Assembly (NCBI RefSeq): GCF_018918125.1
Contig: NZ_JAHLQA010000039.1
Coordinates: forward strand, 1-64,000
Source: Blautia sp. MSJ-19
GTDB lineage: Bacteria; Bacillota; Clostridia; Lachnospirales; Lachnospiraceae
Reading direction: 5' to 3'
Length of the DNA: 64,000 bases
The translations under genes were made by a program, and so were the position numbers. The notes under the pieces were generated by a model, which was not told where the DNA came from, did no database searches, and worked only from the letters and a program-made list of their open reading frames with translations. Positions 30,818 to 39,870 of the stretch are shown in pieces. The stretch's first letter is position 1. Every line of letters starts with the position of its first letter.

Positions 30818-31507
30818 TTATACCTTAAAACGATAGCCTACTCCCCATATAGTCTCTATATACTGAGGCTTCGCTGTATTGAACTCAATTTTTTCACGGA
30901 TTTTCTTAATATGAACCGTGACAGTTGCAATATCACCGACAGATTCCATGTCCCAGATCTGACGAAACAGTTCCGCTTTGGTAAATACACGGTTCGGATT
31001 CTCCGCAAGAAAAGTAAGAAGATCAAACTCCTTGGTCGTAAATGTCTTTTCCTCTCCGTTGATCCAGATACGTCTTGCTGTCTTGTCAATCTTGATTCCA
31101 CGAATTTCAATGATATCATTCTTGACTGCGCCAGAACCCACCAGCCTGTTGTATCGCTCCATATGAGCTTTTACCCTGGCAACCAGTTCACTCGGACTGA
31201 ACGGTTTGGTCATATAATCGTCTGCTCCAAGTCCTAAGCCACGGATCTTGTCAATATCATCTTTTTTGGCAGAAACCATAATGATGGGAATGTTTTTTTC
31301 CTGCCTTACCTGACGACAGATATCAAATCCGTCCACCTCCGGCAGCATAAGATCAAGAATGATAAGATCATATTCCTCATGGAGTGCTTTTTCAAGGCCC
31401 TCATCTCCTCTGGAAGCAATTTCCACTTCAAATCCAGACAGTTCCAGGTAATCCTTTTCCAGATCTGCGATTGCCTCTTCGTCTTCAATAATCAATATTT
31501 TACTCAT
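30818..31507 (-). CDS. OmpR/PhoB-family response regulator
   Basis: A 229-residue regulator: receiver domain with E8-D9-E10 and phosphoacceptor D52 (LIILDLMLP), K at the TKPF switch, and a C-terminal winged helix (about 130-227; FTTKEFDLLTFLAENPNRVFTK, IWGVGYRF). It overlaps the kinase gene by 4 bases and is followed after 5 bases by the decarboxylase. Regulators of this VanR-like subgroup often act on cell-envelope genes; targets here are unknown. Confidence 0.94.
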   Translation of the reverse strand: MSKILIIEDEEAIADLEKDYLELSGFEVEIASRGDEGLEKALHEEYDLIILDLMLPEVDGFDICRQVRQEKNIPIIMVSAKKDDIDKIRGLGLGADDYMTKPFSPSELVARVKAHMERYNRLVGSGAVKNDIIEIRGIKIDKTARRIWINGEEKTFTTKEFDLLTFLAENPNRVFTKAELFRQIWDMESVGDIATVTVHIKKIREKIEFNTAKPQYIETIWGVGYRFKV

Positions 31508-32667
31508 TGCATTGGTACCTCCTGGTATTTTCTCAAAACAAAGTACATAATCGTGCCAATTCCCTCTTTACTGGTAGCCCACACTTTACCACCATGGTCC
31601 TCCAGAATCTTACGCACGATAGAAAGCCCGATTCCGCTTCCACCTTTGGACGAGTTGCGAGAAACATCGGTTCTGTAAAAACGATCAAAAATATATGGCA
31701 GATCCTTGGCAGCAATACCCTTGCCATTATCTTCAATCTCAACCTGCACAAAATCCCCGACATCCTTCACTCGAATCTGAATGATGCCTTTCATTCCATT
31801 TTGCTTATCCATGTATTTGATTGCATTACTGATGATATTATGGATTACACGCCGAATCTGTTCCCCATCTGCGATCACAAGCACGTCCTTGTCTACGTAG
31901 TTGGCATAGCAGAGCTGAATTCCCCGTGTCTCCAGTTCCAGCCCAACTTCCTCCGCACAATCTGAAAAATAATCTTCTACATTAAGCTTACTGAAAGTAT
32001 ATGGAATACGATTGGTATCAATCTTAGAATAAAAAGTAAGTTCATTGATCAGATGGTCCATTTCATTGGTCTTGTTATAGATCGTGCGGACATAGCGATC
32101 CATTTTTTCCGGTGTATCCGCAACACCGTCCATGATTCCCTCGACATATCCCTTCACTGCAGTGATCGGAGTCTTCAGATCATGAGAAATATTACTGATC
32201 AATTCCTTATTTTCTTTATCAAGAAGAACTTTTTCTTCTGCTGATTCTTTGAGTCTGCGACGCATCTCCTCAAAATCCCTGCAGAGCTCTGCAAATTCAT
32301 CAGTTCCCTCCACATCCAGCACAAAATCAAGATTTCCGTCTTTGATATTCTGCGTTGCTTTTCGCAATTTAACCAGCGGAGTAGCAACACTTCGGTAAAT
32401 CCACAGCCCGACTGATACACTTGTAAAGATAAGAATGATAAAGGCCGTAAAAAAAAGATCTTTCGTCATAATCTGTATACGTGCCTGGCTGCTGCCATTA
32501 TCTGATATCGTGATATCATAATCATATACAGCTTCCTGCACAGTCTCATTTCCTGACGCATTTCTATGCTGTGCCTCACTGATTCCGAACAATGCTGCTG
32601 CAAACAGCAAAAGAGGAACCAGAATGACCATCAGGAATCCTACGATGATCCTGTTTTTTAACTTCAT
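31504..32667 (-). CDS. HAMP-containing sensor histidine kinase
   Basis: A 387-residue membrane kinase: helix at about 7-29, a short extracellular stretch of only about 42 residues, helix at about 71-93, HAMP (about 94-145), HisKA with H162 in SNISHDLKTP, and an HATPase domain with N, G1 (DNGKGIA) and G2 (GGSGIGLSIV) boxes. The small outer part suggests sensing within or near the membrane. It is the first gene of a four-gene unit with the regulator, decarboxylase and guanylate-kinase-like genes. Confidence 0.93.
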   Translation of the reverse strand: MKLKNRIIVGFLMVILVPLLLFAAALFGISEAQHRNASGNETVQEAVYDYDITISDNGSSQARIQIMTKDLFFTAFIILIFTSVSVGLWIYRSVATPLVKLRKATQNIKDGNLDFVLDVEGTDEFAELCRDFEEMRRRLKESAEEKVLLDKENKELISNISHDLKTPITAVKGYVEGIMDGVADTPEKMDRYVRTIYNKTNEMDHLINELTFYSKIDTNRIPYTFSKLNVEDYFSDCAEEVGLELETRGIQLCYANYVDKDVLVIADGEQIRRVIHNIISNAIKYMDKQNGMKGIIQIRVKDVGDFVQVEIEDNGKGIAAKDLPYIFDRFYRTDVSRNSSKGGSGIGLSIVRKILEDHGGKVWATSKEGIGTIMYFVLRKYQEVPMQ

Positions 32668-32686
32668 GTTTTTCCCTCACTTCTAC

Positions 32687-32737
32687 AAAAAAATGAACGC
32701 ATAGTACCGACACATCCGTTCGATATATATGCGTTCA
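32687..32737 (-). repeat. 10-bp inverted repeat with T run before the kinase gene
   Basis: On the minus strand TGAACGCATA (complement of 32728-32737) pairs perfectly with TATGCGTTCA (complement of 32694-32703), followed by seven T. A perfect TATAAT (complement of 32737-32742) touches its upstream arm. It could be a second terminator after metK, an attenuator in the kinase-operon leader, or an operator over the start site. The start codon lies only about 20 bases after the T run. Confidence 0.6.
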
Positions 32738-32787
32738 TTATATCATATCACTATATTCTTATCTCTTAATTTTCTATAAAATCCGTG

Positions 32788-32813
32788 AAAAAACCGTGTC
32801 TTTCAGAACACAG
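32788..32813 (-). terminator. Probable metK terminator
   Basis: Minus-strand CTGTGT and ACACGG pair (6 bp with one G-T) around an 8-base loop, followed by six T, starting 8 bases past the metK stop. Confidence 0.6.
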
Positions 32814-32820
32814 AGGTATC

Positions 32821-34005
32821 TTACAGATATTTCTTAAGATCATCTACTTTGTCCAGTTTTTCCCATGGAAGATCTACATCTGTACGTCCAAAATGGCCAT
32901 AGGCAGCAGTCTGTTTGTAGATTGGTCTTCTCAGATCAAGCATACGGATGATTCCTGCCGGACGAAGGTCAAAGTTTTCACGAATGATCTCAACAAGTCT
33001 GGTATTGGAAAGTTTTCCTGTTCCAAATGTCTCTACATTGATGGAAGTCGGTTTTGCCACACCAATTGCATAGGAAAGCTGAATCTCGCATTTGTCAGCC
33101 AGTCCTGCTGCAACGATGTTCTTTGCAACATAACGTGCTGCATAAGCTGCAGAACGGTCAACCTTTGTGCAGTCTTTTCCGGAGAAAGCGCCGCCGCCGT
33201 GACGTCCGGATCCACCGTAAGTATCAACGATGATCTTACGTCCTGTAAGTCCACTGTCACCGTGAGGTCCACCAATTACGAAACGTCCTGTCGGGTTGAT
33301 GAAGTACTTGGTATCGTCATCTACCATGTCTGCCGGGATGATCGCATCAAATACATATTTCTTGATATCTTCGTGGATCTGTTCCTGTGTAACTTCCGGA
33401 TCATGCTGTGTAGAGCATACAACTGCATCGATACGGATCGGTTTTCCCTCTTCACTGTATTCAACAGTTACCTGAGTTTTTCCGTCTGGTCTTAAATATG
33501 GCAGAGTTCCGTCTTTACGAACTTTTGTCAGCTGACGAGCCAGCTTGTGTGCCATGTTGATTGCATATGGCATATATTCTTCAGTCTCATTGGAAGCATA
33601 TCCAAACTGAATACCCTGATCTCCTGCACCGATTGCATCGATCTCATCTTCTCCCATCTTTGCTTCGAGAGCTTTGTCTACACCAAGCGCAATATCTGCT
33701 GACTGCTCATCAATTGCAGTGATAACGGCACATGTCTCAGCATCAAAACCATATTTGCCACGAGTATAGCCGATTTCTCTTACAGTATCTCTTACGATCT
33801 TCTGGATGTCTACATATGCACTTGTGGTAATCTCACCCATAACAAGTACCAGACCAGTTGTAGTTGCAGTCTCGCAGGCAACACGTCCCATCGGGTCTTT
33901 TTCCATAATTGCATCAAGAATAGCATCAGAAATAGCATCACACATTTTGTCCGGATGGCCTTCTGTTACTGATTCAGAAGTAAATAAAATTTTTTCTTTC
34001 TCCAT
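32821..34005 (-). CDS. metK: S-adenosylmethionine synthetase
   Basis: A 394-residue enzyme making SAM from methionine and ATP. Motifs: [13 protein letters not shown] (N-terminal), [12 protein letters not shown], and the glycine-rich [19 protein letters not shown] loop. I chose ATG at 34005, not 34029, because AAAGGGAC lies a few bases upstream and the protein then begins as usual ([12 protein letters not shown]). A SAM-I riboswitch with terminator controls the leader (34092-34238), so high SAM should shut the gene off. It is a single-gene unit. Confidence 0.98.
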   Translation of the reverse strand: MEKEKILFTSESVTEGHPDKMCDAISDAILDAIMEKDPMGRVACETATTTGLVLVMGEITTSAYVDIQKIVRDTVREIGYTRGKYGFDAETCAVITAIDEQSADIALGVDKALEAKMGEDEIDAIGAGDQGIQFGYASNETEEYMPYAINMAHKLARQLTKVRKDGTLPYLRPDGKTQVTVEYSEEGKPIRIDAVVCSTQHDPEVTQEQIHEDIKKYVFDAIIPADMVDDDTKYFINPTGRFVIGGPHGDSGLTGRKIIVDTYGGSGRHGGGAFSGKDCTKVDRSAAYAARYVAKNIVAAGLADKCEIQLSYAIGVAKPTSINVETFGTGKLSNTRLVEIIRENFDLRPAGIIRMLDLRRPIYKQTAAYGHFGRTDVDLPWEKLDKVDDLKKYL

Positions 34006-34091
34006 GATTTGTCCCTTTCTAAAATTCACTTAATGTTCTACGAATTACTCCATTGCTCCGCAATCCTCGTAATTCTGCATAACAACAAATA

Positions 34092-34119
34092 AAGACAGCC
34101 CCAACAATAGGACTGTCTT
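34092..34119 (-). terminator. Riboswitch-controlled terminator in the metK leader
   Basis: On the minus strand AAGACAGTCC pairs with GGGGCTGTCTT around a short loop (one G-T pair) and leads into TTTATTTG. It sits between the SAM-I aptamer and metK, as the expression platform should. The pairing is about 10 bp. Confidence 0.85.
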
Positions 34120-34134
34120 GAAATTTATTTCAAT

Positions 34135-34238
34135 CCTCTTATTGTTCGATGACTCGCTCAGGTTGGCACCTTCCTCATATAAAAGGGGTTGCCGTGGCTT
34201 CACAGATCCTTTGTACCTCCACCACTCTGAATAAAAGG
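34135..34238 (-). promoter_or_regulatory. SAM-I (S-box) riboswitch aptamer
   Basis: The minus strand shows the S-box core in order: closing stem P1 CCTTTTATT (complement of 34230-34238) pairing with AATAAGAGG (complement of 34135-34143), the conserved AGAG-GGTGGAGG entry, GAAGCC-CGGCAACC, GGTGCCAACCTG and the GAGCGA-type J4/1 region. This class binds SAM and favours the downstream terminator. The gene it controls is metK, a standard SAM-I target. A promoter sits at 34277-34305. Confidence 0.95.
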
Positions 34239-34276
34239 CCGTTTTATTTAGTTATTGTGTATTTATTGCAGTACAT

Positions 34277-34305
34277 ACAATATACTTATTTACTATAATT
34301 GTCAA
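34277..34305 (-). promoter_or_regulatory. Promoter of the metK leader
   Basis: Minus-strand -35 TTGACA (34300-34305), 17-base spacer, -10 TATTGT (34277-34282), about 35 bases upstream of the riboswitch. Confidence 0.8.
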
Positions 34306-34338
34306 GTATAATATCTGACATTTTTTATCAAAAATCTA

Positions 34339-35631
34339 TCATCCTACACGAAGACGGAATTTCTGGATTTCTTTCTCACTGGAAACCTTTTCAATCTCAG
34401 CACCAAGACTTCTCAGCTTCTCCTCGAAATTCTCATATCCACGCTGAATATAAACAATGTCATCAACAACTGTGATTCCATCTGCTGCCAGGCCTGCAAT
34501 AACAAGTGCTGCTCCTGCACGAAGATCCGGTGCACTTACTCTTGCTCCTGTCAGTTTCTTGACACCGTCAATGATTGCCGAATTTCCCTCAACCTTGATA
34601 CAGGCTCCCATTCTTGAAAGCTCGTCCGCATACTTAAAACGGTTTTCAAAAATACTCTCTGTAACAATGCTGGTTCCCTCTGCAAGTGCAAGCGTAACAG
34701 CAATCTGCGGCTGCATATCTGTAGGATATCCCGGATACGGAAGAGTCTTTACATGTGTACGGTGAAGACGTTTGCCGGCACGTACACGTACCGCATCATC
34801 AAATTCTTCTACCTCACATCCGATTTCCTCAAGTTTCGCTGTAGTTGCTTCCAGGTGTTTCGGAATTACATTTTTTACTGTAACATCACCACCGGTCGCT
34901 GCCGCTGCAAACATAAATGTTCCAGCTTCAATCTGATCCGGAATGATAGAATATTCTGTACGATGAAGTTTTTCAACACCTTTGATACGAATAACGTCAG
35001 TACCGGCACCTTTGATGTTTGCTCCCATACTGTTCAGGAAGTTTGCGACATCAACAACATGCGGTTCGCGCGCTGCATTTTCGATGATCGTACGTCCTGA
35101 TGCCATAGATGCTGCCATCATAATATTGATCGTAGCACCGACAGATACCACATCCAGGAAGATATGGCTTCCATGCAGATTCTCTGTTTCTGCAACGATC
35201 GCACCATGAAGAATATTCACAGATGCTCCCAGTGCACGGAATCCTTTTAGATGCTGGTCAATCGGTCTGCTTCCGATATTACATCCGCCAGGAAGCGGAA
35301 CTTCTGCATGTTTATATTTACCAAGTAATGCTCCCAGAAGATAATAAGATGCACGAATTTTCTTTATATATTCATAATCAACACTGATGTCATTGATCGT
35401 AGAGCCGTTGATCTTAACTGTAGATCGATCGATACGCTCAACCTGAGCTCCGATTCCGGCTATTGCTTCTAATAAAACGTTGATGTCTCTTACGTCTGGC
35501 AAGTTCTCGATAAGGATTGTCTCATCCGTCATAATTGCTGCTGAAAGAATTGCAAGTGCAGCATTTTTGGCGCCACCTATTTCTACTTCTCCCACTAACG
35601 GGTTGCCGCCTTTAATTACATACTGTTCCAT
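34339..35631 (-). CDS. murA: UDP-N-acetylglucosamine 1-carboxyvinyltransferase
   Basis: A 430-residue EPSP-synthase-fold enzyme making the first committed step of peptidoglycan synthesis (enolpyruvyl transfer from PEP to UDP-GlcNAc). The catalytic cysteine is C117 in LPGGCNIGSRP, so it should be fosfomycin-sensitive by that criterion. GGAKNAALAIL near residue 20 binds the sugar nucleotide. Its promoter is at 35741-35768. Firmicutes often carry two MurA paralogues; which one this is cannot be told here. Confidence 0.96.
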   Translation of the reverse strand: MEQYVIKGGNPLVGEVEIGGAKNAALAILSAAIMTDETILIENLPDVRDINVLLEAIAGIGAQVERIDRSTVKINGSTINDISVDYEYIKKIRASYYLLGALLGKYKHAEVPLPGGCNIGSRPIDQHLKGFRALGASVNILHGAIVAETENLHGSHIFLDVVSVGATINIMMAASMASGRTIIENAAREPHVVDVANFLNSMGANIKGAGTDVIRIKGVEKLHRTEYSIIPDQIEAGTFMFAAAATGGDVTVKNVIPKHLEATTAKLEEIGCEVEEFDDAVRVRAGKRLHRTHVKTLPYPGYPTDMQPQIAVTLALAEGTSIVTESIFENRFKYADELSRMGACIKVEGNSAIIDGVKKLTGARVSAPDLRAGAALVIAGLAADGITVVDDIVYIQRGYENFEEKLRSLGAEIEKVSSEKEIQKFRLRVG

Positions 35632-35740
35632 AAAGCACCTCTATAATTATTTTCACTCCGCAAGCCGAAGCGAATATCAGAAATAAATTTTTATTATATT
35701 TTTAACAATTTTCATACTTTTTTAAAAAGCTCAATTTCGT

Positions 35741-35768
35741 ATTATAGCACATATTCGCCATTTGTAAA
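35741..35768 (-). promoter_or_regulatory. Promoter of murA
   Basis: Minus-strand -35 TTTACA (35763-35768), 16-base spacer, perfect -10 TATAAT (35741-35746), about 110 bases before the start codon. The 182-base gap to aroK is otherwise AT-rich without a clear terminator. Confidence 0.65.
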
Positions 35769-35813
35769 TAAAAATTTCTCTGGTACGCCTCTGCTCCCCT
35801 GTTTCTACAATAG

Positions 35814-36320
35814 TTACTTTGACTTCTTTTTCAGTATCTCCAAAATATCATCCAGACTTGCTTCCAGATCTTTCCCCTCTTCATCTACCACAATGTCCGC
35901 ATATTTTTCGTATAATGGAGTCCGCTCTTCATACAGATCCTCAAGGGTCTGTCCTTCCTTCAGCAAAACGCCTCTCCCCTTCAGATTTCCAAGACGTTTT
36001 GACAAAGAGTCCAAAGATAATTTCAAATACACAACTGTACCAACTGATTTCAGGTGATTCATGGCTTCTTCACAGTAAACTACGCTTCCACCTGTTGCAA
36101 TTACAGTGTTTTCCGCTTCGATTGAAGCATTCACACGGTTCTCTACTTCCTGAAATCCCTCATATCCTTCTTCTTCAATAATTCTTGACAGTTTTCTTTT
36201 TTCCTGTTTCTGAATCAAAAGATCGGAATCAAGGAACTGATAGCCCATTACTTTGGCAAGAACAACTCCGATTGTACTCTTTCCAACTCCAGGCATTCCT
36301 ATCAATGTTATATTATTCAT
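35814..36320 (-). CDS. aroK: Shikimate kinase
   Basis: A 168-residue P-loop kinase that phosphorylates shikimate in the aromatic amino acid pathway. Walker A GMPGVGKS (8-15), the shikimate-binding FLDSD (30-34) and ATGGSVV (75-81), and the LID region GRGVLLKEG are present. It follows the flavin reductase gene by 79 bases in the same direction, with no other aro gene in the window. Confidence 0.93.
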   Translation of the reverse strand: MNNITLIGMPGVGKSTIGVVLAKVMGYQFLDSDLLIQKQEKRKLSRIIEEEGYEGFQEVENRVNASIEAENTVIATGGSVVYCEEAMNHLKSVGTVVYLKLSLDSLSKRLGNLKGRGVLLKEGQTLEDLYEERTPLYEKYADIVVDEEGKDLEASLDDILEILKKKSK

Positions 36321-36399
36321 AGAGTATTTTCTCCCGTTTTTATGAATTGCTTAACGTACATTGTAACATAAATGGAATATTTCCGCAATCCCTATTAAA

Positions 36400-37005
36400 T
36401 CAAGGCTTTGCGACCTTTTTTGTACGTTTTTTAACCGTCTTTTTACGCTTTTTTACACTGTATCCAAATGTTCCCAGTTTTTTGCCTGTGCCAAGATATT
36501 CTCCATGCGAATACACCAGTGGCTTTGCTGTATTCAGGTCGAATCTGTTATTGTCATCCATGTATGCTTCATCCGCATGCACGGCTACCACATCTGCCAG
36601 AAACATATGGTGCGAGCCAAGTTCTTTGATCTCCCTGACCTTACATTCGATTGATACAGGTGCCTCTTTTATCATAGGTGCCTGTACAATATCTGCTTTT
36701 TCTCTTGTAAGGCCGGTTTCTTTAAATTTATCTACATCTCTTCCGGAACGTACCCCACAGTAATCTGTTGCTGCTGCAAGTTCTTCCGTTGTAAGATTGA
36801 TGACAAACTCACCTGTCTCCCTGATCATATGATAAGAAAAGCGTTCCGGTCGGACAGAAATATACGCCATTGGAGGATTTGTACATATAGTTCCGGTCCA
36901 TGCAACCGTAATAATATCATCCTGCCCTTTCCCATCTGTAACACTCACCATAACAGCTGGGATCGGATAGATCATATTTCCTGGTTTCCAGGTCTGTTTC
37001 GCCAT
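36400..37005 (-). CDS. Flavin reductase-like domain protein (FMN-binding)
   Basis: A 201-residue protein of the split-barrel flavin-reductase-like family. Typical stretches are VAWTGTICTNPPMAYISVRP, which binds FMN, and GEFVINLTT. The C-terminus is a basic tail (VKKRKKTVKKRTKKVAKP), unusual for the family and possibly nucleic-acid binding or disordered. It starts 17 bases after the pyrophosphatase gene. Partner and substrate are unknown. Confidence 0.85.
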   Translation of the reverse strand: MAKQTWKPGNMIYPIPAVMVSVTDGKGQDDIITVAWTGTICTNPPMAYISVRPERFSYHMIRETGEFVINLTTEELAAATDYCGVRSGRDVDKFKETGLTREKADIVQAPMIKEAPVSIECKVREIKELGSHHMFLADVVAVHADEAYMDDNNRFDLNTAKPLVYSHGEYLGTGKKLGTFGYSVKKRKKTVKKRTKKVAKP

Positions 37006-37022
37006 TTTTTATCCTCCACTTT

Positions 37023-38693
37023 TTATACGTAATCTCCACCGATCATCTGTGCTGCTTCCATCAACGGCGGAATCAACTGTTTCTTACGTGACACCACACC
37101 CTCAAGATAAATGGTTCCATCCTGTGGCTCGATCTTGAACGCATTGACTGCCATCTCTTCGCTGCCTTCACCATAAAACAGAAGCTCTGTAGACTGTTCA
37201 ATGATGTTTGTCAGCATAAAGTATACGCGTGAGACACCATGACGACCACATTCACTGACCATAAACGGAAGCAGTCTTTCCTTAATCTCACGAAGCTCAT
37301 CTGCATCCATGGAACTGATCTGTCCAACGCCAAAGCAGATGTCTCCTTCTCCGATAAATTTCTTGTAATCCTGATAAAAGATTTCTTCCGGAGATTTGTC
37401 TTTAAGGTTGCTTCCTGCCTTAAACATCTCTCTTGCAAATTCTTCAATGGAAATATCTGCGATCAGCGCAAGTGCCCCTGCTGCCATTTTGTCCTGCAGT
37501 GTACAGGTCGGTGAACGGAACATCAGCGTATCTGAAATGATCGCAGCACAAAGAAGCCCTGCAATTTTAGGTGGAATCTCCAGTTTCTGTTCACCATACA
37601 TCTGATACATGATCGTGCCAGTACAGCCAACCGGCTGATTACGGAAACTGATCGGCTGCATAGTCTGTAATGTTCCAAGTTTATGATGATCAATGATTTC
37701 CATAATCTCTGCCTTATCAATATTATCTACAGCCTGATCTTTTTCATTATGATCTACCAGAACCACTTTTTTCCTGTGCATGTCCAGGAAATTGCGTCTG
37801 GAAATTGTTCCAATACATTTTCCCTTTTTATTAATGACCGGGAATGCACGATGACGGTGTTTGATCATAACATCCTGAATATCATCTGTAAAATCTTCTG
37901 TGTTGAATGTAACCAGATTTTCCGTTTTCATGATATATTTCACCGGAATACTCTGATTGATCAGTCTTGAGATCGTAAAGGTATCATACGGTGAAGAAAT
38001 AATGATAATATCTTTTTCATGTGCAAGTTTCAGGACCTTTTCAGTCACTTCGATGCCAAGTCCCACGATGATACAGCTTACATTCTGCTCAATTGCCTGA
38101 AGATGATCTTCTTCACGGTTTCCCATGATGATCATATCATTTTCTTCGACGTACTCTTTCATTTTGTCCGGATTTGCAGTTGCAACCATGATCTTGCCCT
38201 GAATAAAGTATCCATGACCATTTCCCTCTACAATCTTTCCCCCGATTGTTTCTGCAATCCTCTGATACTGTGTCCGGGCTCTGGACAGGAGATAGCTGTC
38301 TGTCGTATCCATGTAAGTCTTTGCAATATCACCGATAGTGATCAGACCTTCCAAAGTACCGTCTTTTTCCCTGATCGGAAGTGAAACAATACTGTTTTCC
38401 TGCATCAGGTCCCATGCATTTTTCAACGACATACTTTTATTTGCTTCCGGACTCAGACGGATATCCATGTCCTTCACCTGTGTTCCGATATTACTTAAAT
38501 ATCCCGGCGGCTGTACGCCAAAACGATTAAGGACATACTCTGTTTCTTCATTGATCTGTCCCGCACGCTTTGGAATATATTTGCTGTCTTGTGTAGTTCT
38601 GTTTTTGATATCACAGTAAGCGATAGCAGAACAGATAGAATCTGTATCTGGATTTTTATGTCCGATAACAAAAATTTTTTCCTGATTTTTCAT
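37023..38693 (-). CDS. ppaC: Family II Mn-dependent inorganic pyrophosphatase with CBS and DRTGG domains
   Basis: A 556-residue DHH-superfamily pyrophosphatase. The catalytic N-terminal part has GHKNPDTDSICSA (11-23), later LVDHNEKDQ and the DHHKLG motif, and a C-terminal DHHA2 domain with SRKKQ. A regulatory insertion between about residues 65 and 305 holds two CBS domains flanking a DRTGG domain, as in the nucleotide-regulated Clostridium perfringens enzyme: AMP/ADP inhibit and ATP or diadenosine polyphosphates activate. It follows the S1 gene by 27 bases. Confidence 0.93.
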   Translation of the reverse strand: MKNQEKIFVIGHKNPDTDSICSAIAYCDIKNRTTQDSKYIPKRAGQINEETEYVLNRFGVQPPGYLSNIGTQVKDMDIRLSPEANKSMSLKNAWDLMQENSIVSLPIREKDGTLEGLITIGDIAKTYMDTTDSYLLSRARTQYQRIAETIGGKIVEGNGHGYFIQGKIMVATANPDKMKEYVEENDMIIMGNREEDHLQAIEQNVSCIIVGLGIEVTEKVLKLAHEKDIIIISSPYDTFTISRLINQSIPVKYIMKTENLVTFNTEDFTDDIQDVMIKHRHRAFPVINKKGKCIGTISRRNFLDMHRKKVVLVDHNEKDQAVDNIDKAEIMEIIDHHKLGTLQTMQPISFRNQPVGCTGTIMYQMYGEQKLEIPPKIAGLLCAAIISDTLMFRSPTCTLQDKMAAGALALIADISIEEFAREMFKAGSNLKDKSPEEIFYQDYKKFIGEGDICFGVGQISSMDADELREIKERLLPFMVSECGRHGVSRVYFMLTNIIEQSTELLFYGEGSEEMAVNAFKIEPQDGTIYLEGVVSRKKQLIPPLMEAAQMIGGDYV

Positions 38694-38720
38694 AAAAATA
38701 GAATCCTCGTATATATTATC

Positions 38721-39626
38721 TTAATCTAATTTAATATTTGCAAAAAGAGAGCCCAGAGAAGTAGTTGCCTGCTGTCCGGCATCCGGAACTTCATAAACCT
38801 CTTCTTCAATTTCCTTTGCCATCATGTCCGATGCCTCTTTAATGCTGAGGCTGATCTTGCCGTCCTTGATCGCAATAACTTTTACCTTTACTTTATCTCC
38901 AACAGTCAGAACTTCTGACGGTTTTTTTATTCTTTTCTCACAGATTTGTGAAATGTGTACCAGCCCGGAAAGTCCGTTTCCAAGATCTACAAACGCACCA
39001 TATGGCTGCAGACTTTCTACGGTTCCCTCTGTCACAAGTCCTATTTCAAGATTGGAAACTTTATTTTTTCTTTCTTCTTCCGCTTTTGCTCTGAGAATTT
39101 CTTTTGCGGAAAGAATCAGTTTTTTACTTTCTTTATCTACGTCAAGAACCTGTACCTGAATCGGTTTGTTCAGATATGCCTCTGTGTCCTCCACATATCC
39201 CAGTGCCAGTTTAGATGCAGGAATAAAGCCTCTCACTCCTTCTACATATGCGATTACACCGGCATTTGTAATTCCTTTTACGACCACGTCCAGAATTTCA
39301 CCGGATTCCTTGAGTTCATTCAGTTTATCCCATGCCAGAACGTCTACAGCTTCTACTCTGGAAAGAAGAATATTGCCCTGTCCATCATCTTTTCTTACAA
39401 CTGTAGCAGAAATCTCATCGCCCTCATGTACCTCATCCTTCAGACTGAATCCCGGCTCTCTGCTGTAATTTTCTACCGGAATCACACCTTCTGCATAATA
39501 TTTCAGGTCAAGGATTACTTCTTTTTCATCTACACTGATTACCGTTCCTGTCAGAATGTCGCCTTCTTCTATCTTTTTCATTGACGCTTCCAGTTCTTTT
39601 TCATAATCTTTCATTGATTCAGCCAT
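38721..39626 (-). CDS. S1 RNA-binding domain protein (three S1 repeats)
   Basis: A 301-residue protein with three OB-fold S1 domains at about 18-92, 107-178 and 192-265; the last (YGAFVDLGNGLSGLVHISQI) is the best. It resembles the short Gram-positive form of ribosomal protein S1/YpfD and may help translation or RNA turnover. It lacks the six-domain length of proteobacterial S1. It heads an S1-pyrophosphatase-flavin reductase-aroK run. A structured, terminated RNA lies about 120 bases upstream and might regulate it. Confidence 0.88.
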   Translation of the reverse strand: MAESMKDYEKELEASMKKIEEGDILTGTVISVDEKEVILDLKYYAEGVIPVENYSREPGFSLKDEVHEGDEISATVVRKDDGQGNILLSRVEAVDVLAWDKLNELKESGEILDVVVKGITNAGVIAYVEGVRGFIPASKLALGYVEDTEAYLNKPIQVQVLDVDKESKKLILSAKEILRAKAEEERKNKVSNLEIGLVTEGTVESLQPYGAFVDLGNGLSGLVHISQICEKRIKKPSEVLTVGDKVKVKVIAIKDGKISLSIKEASDMMAKEIEEEVYEVPDAGQQATTSLGSLFANIKLD

Positions 39627-39743
39627 GATTTTCCGTTCTCCTTTGCTTCGTTCTTAACATTTGCATTATAACATGCATCACACTTTTGCAATGCATTTCC
39701 TTCAATACATTTTATGAAATAATTATAGTATAACCCACAAAAT

Positions 39744-39870
39744 AAAAAAAGCCCCAAAATAAGGGCCTGTAAACGAGGAGTGCCCCGGCAGTGGTTTACC
39801 GGGGCGATTATTATGAAAAAATTTATGTGTAATGAAGAACATTACAACGTCTGTTTTGTGTAGCTCTTTC
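39744..39870 (-). ncRNA. Candidate structured small RNA or leader with pseudoknot and terminator
   Basis: Minus-strand order: a perfect 7-bp hairpin TGTAATG/CATTACA (39828-39846); then two interleaved stems, GCCCCGG/CCGGGGC (39782-39788 with 39799-39805) and GTAAAC/GTTTAC (39769-39774 with 39794-39799), which together make an H-type pseudoknot; then a short GC hairpin (39751-39766) followed by seven T (39744-39750). The region 39627-40045 has no convincing gene. The RNA could be independent or an attenuator leader of the S1 gene. I do not recognise the family. The 5' end (near 39870) is inferred from a weak promoter TTCATA-18-TATAGT. Confidence 0.5.

Noticed and set aside
36400-36480. Frameshift at the end of the flavin reductase gene because of the Lys-rich tail
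   Set aside because: The frame is open, the stop is clean and the next gene is 79 bases away; a basic tail is the simpler reading.
39769-39805. Guanidine-III or twister-type RNA
   Set aside because: ACGAGG and the pseudoknot recall guanidine-III, but the spacer before the last stem is absent; twister's conserved loop bases are not found.
39813-39863. A 16-codon plus-strand ORF (MKKFMCNEEHYNVCFV) following the pseudoknot region
   Set aside because: No ribosome binding site at proper distance and the terminator polarity favours the minus strand; kept only as a possibility.
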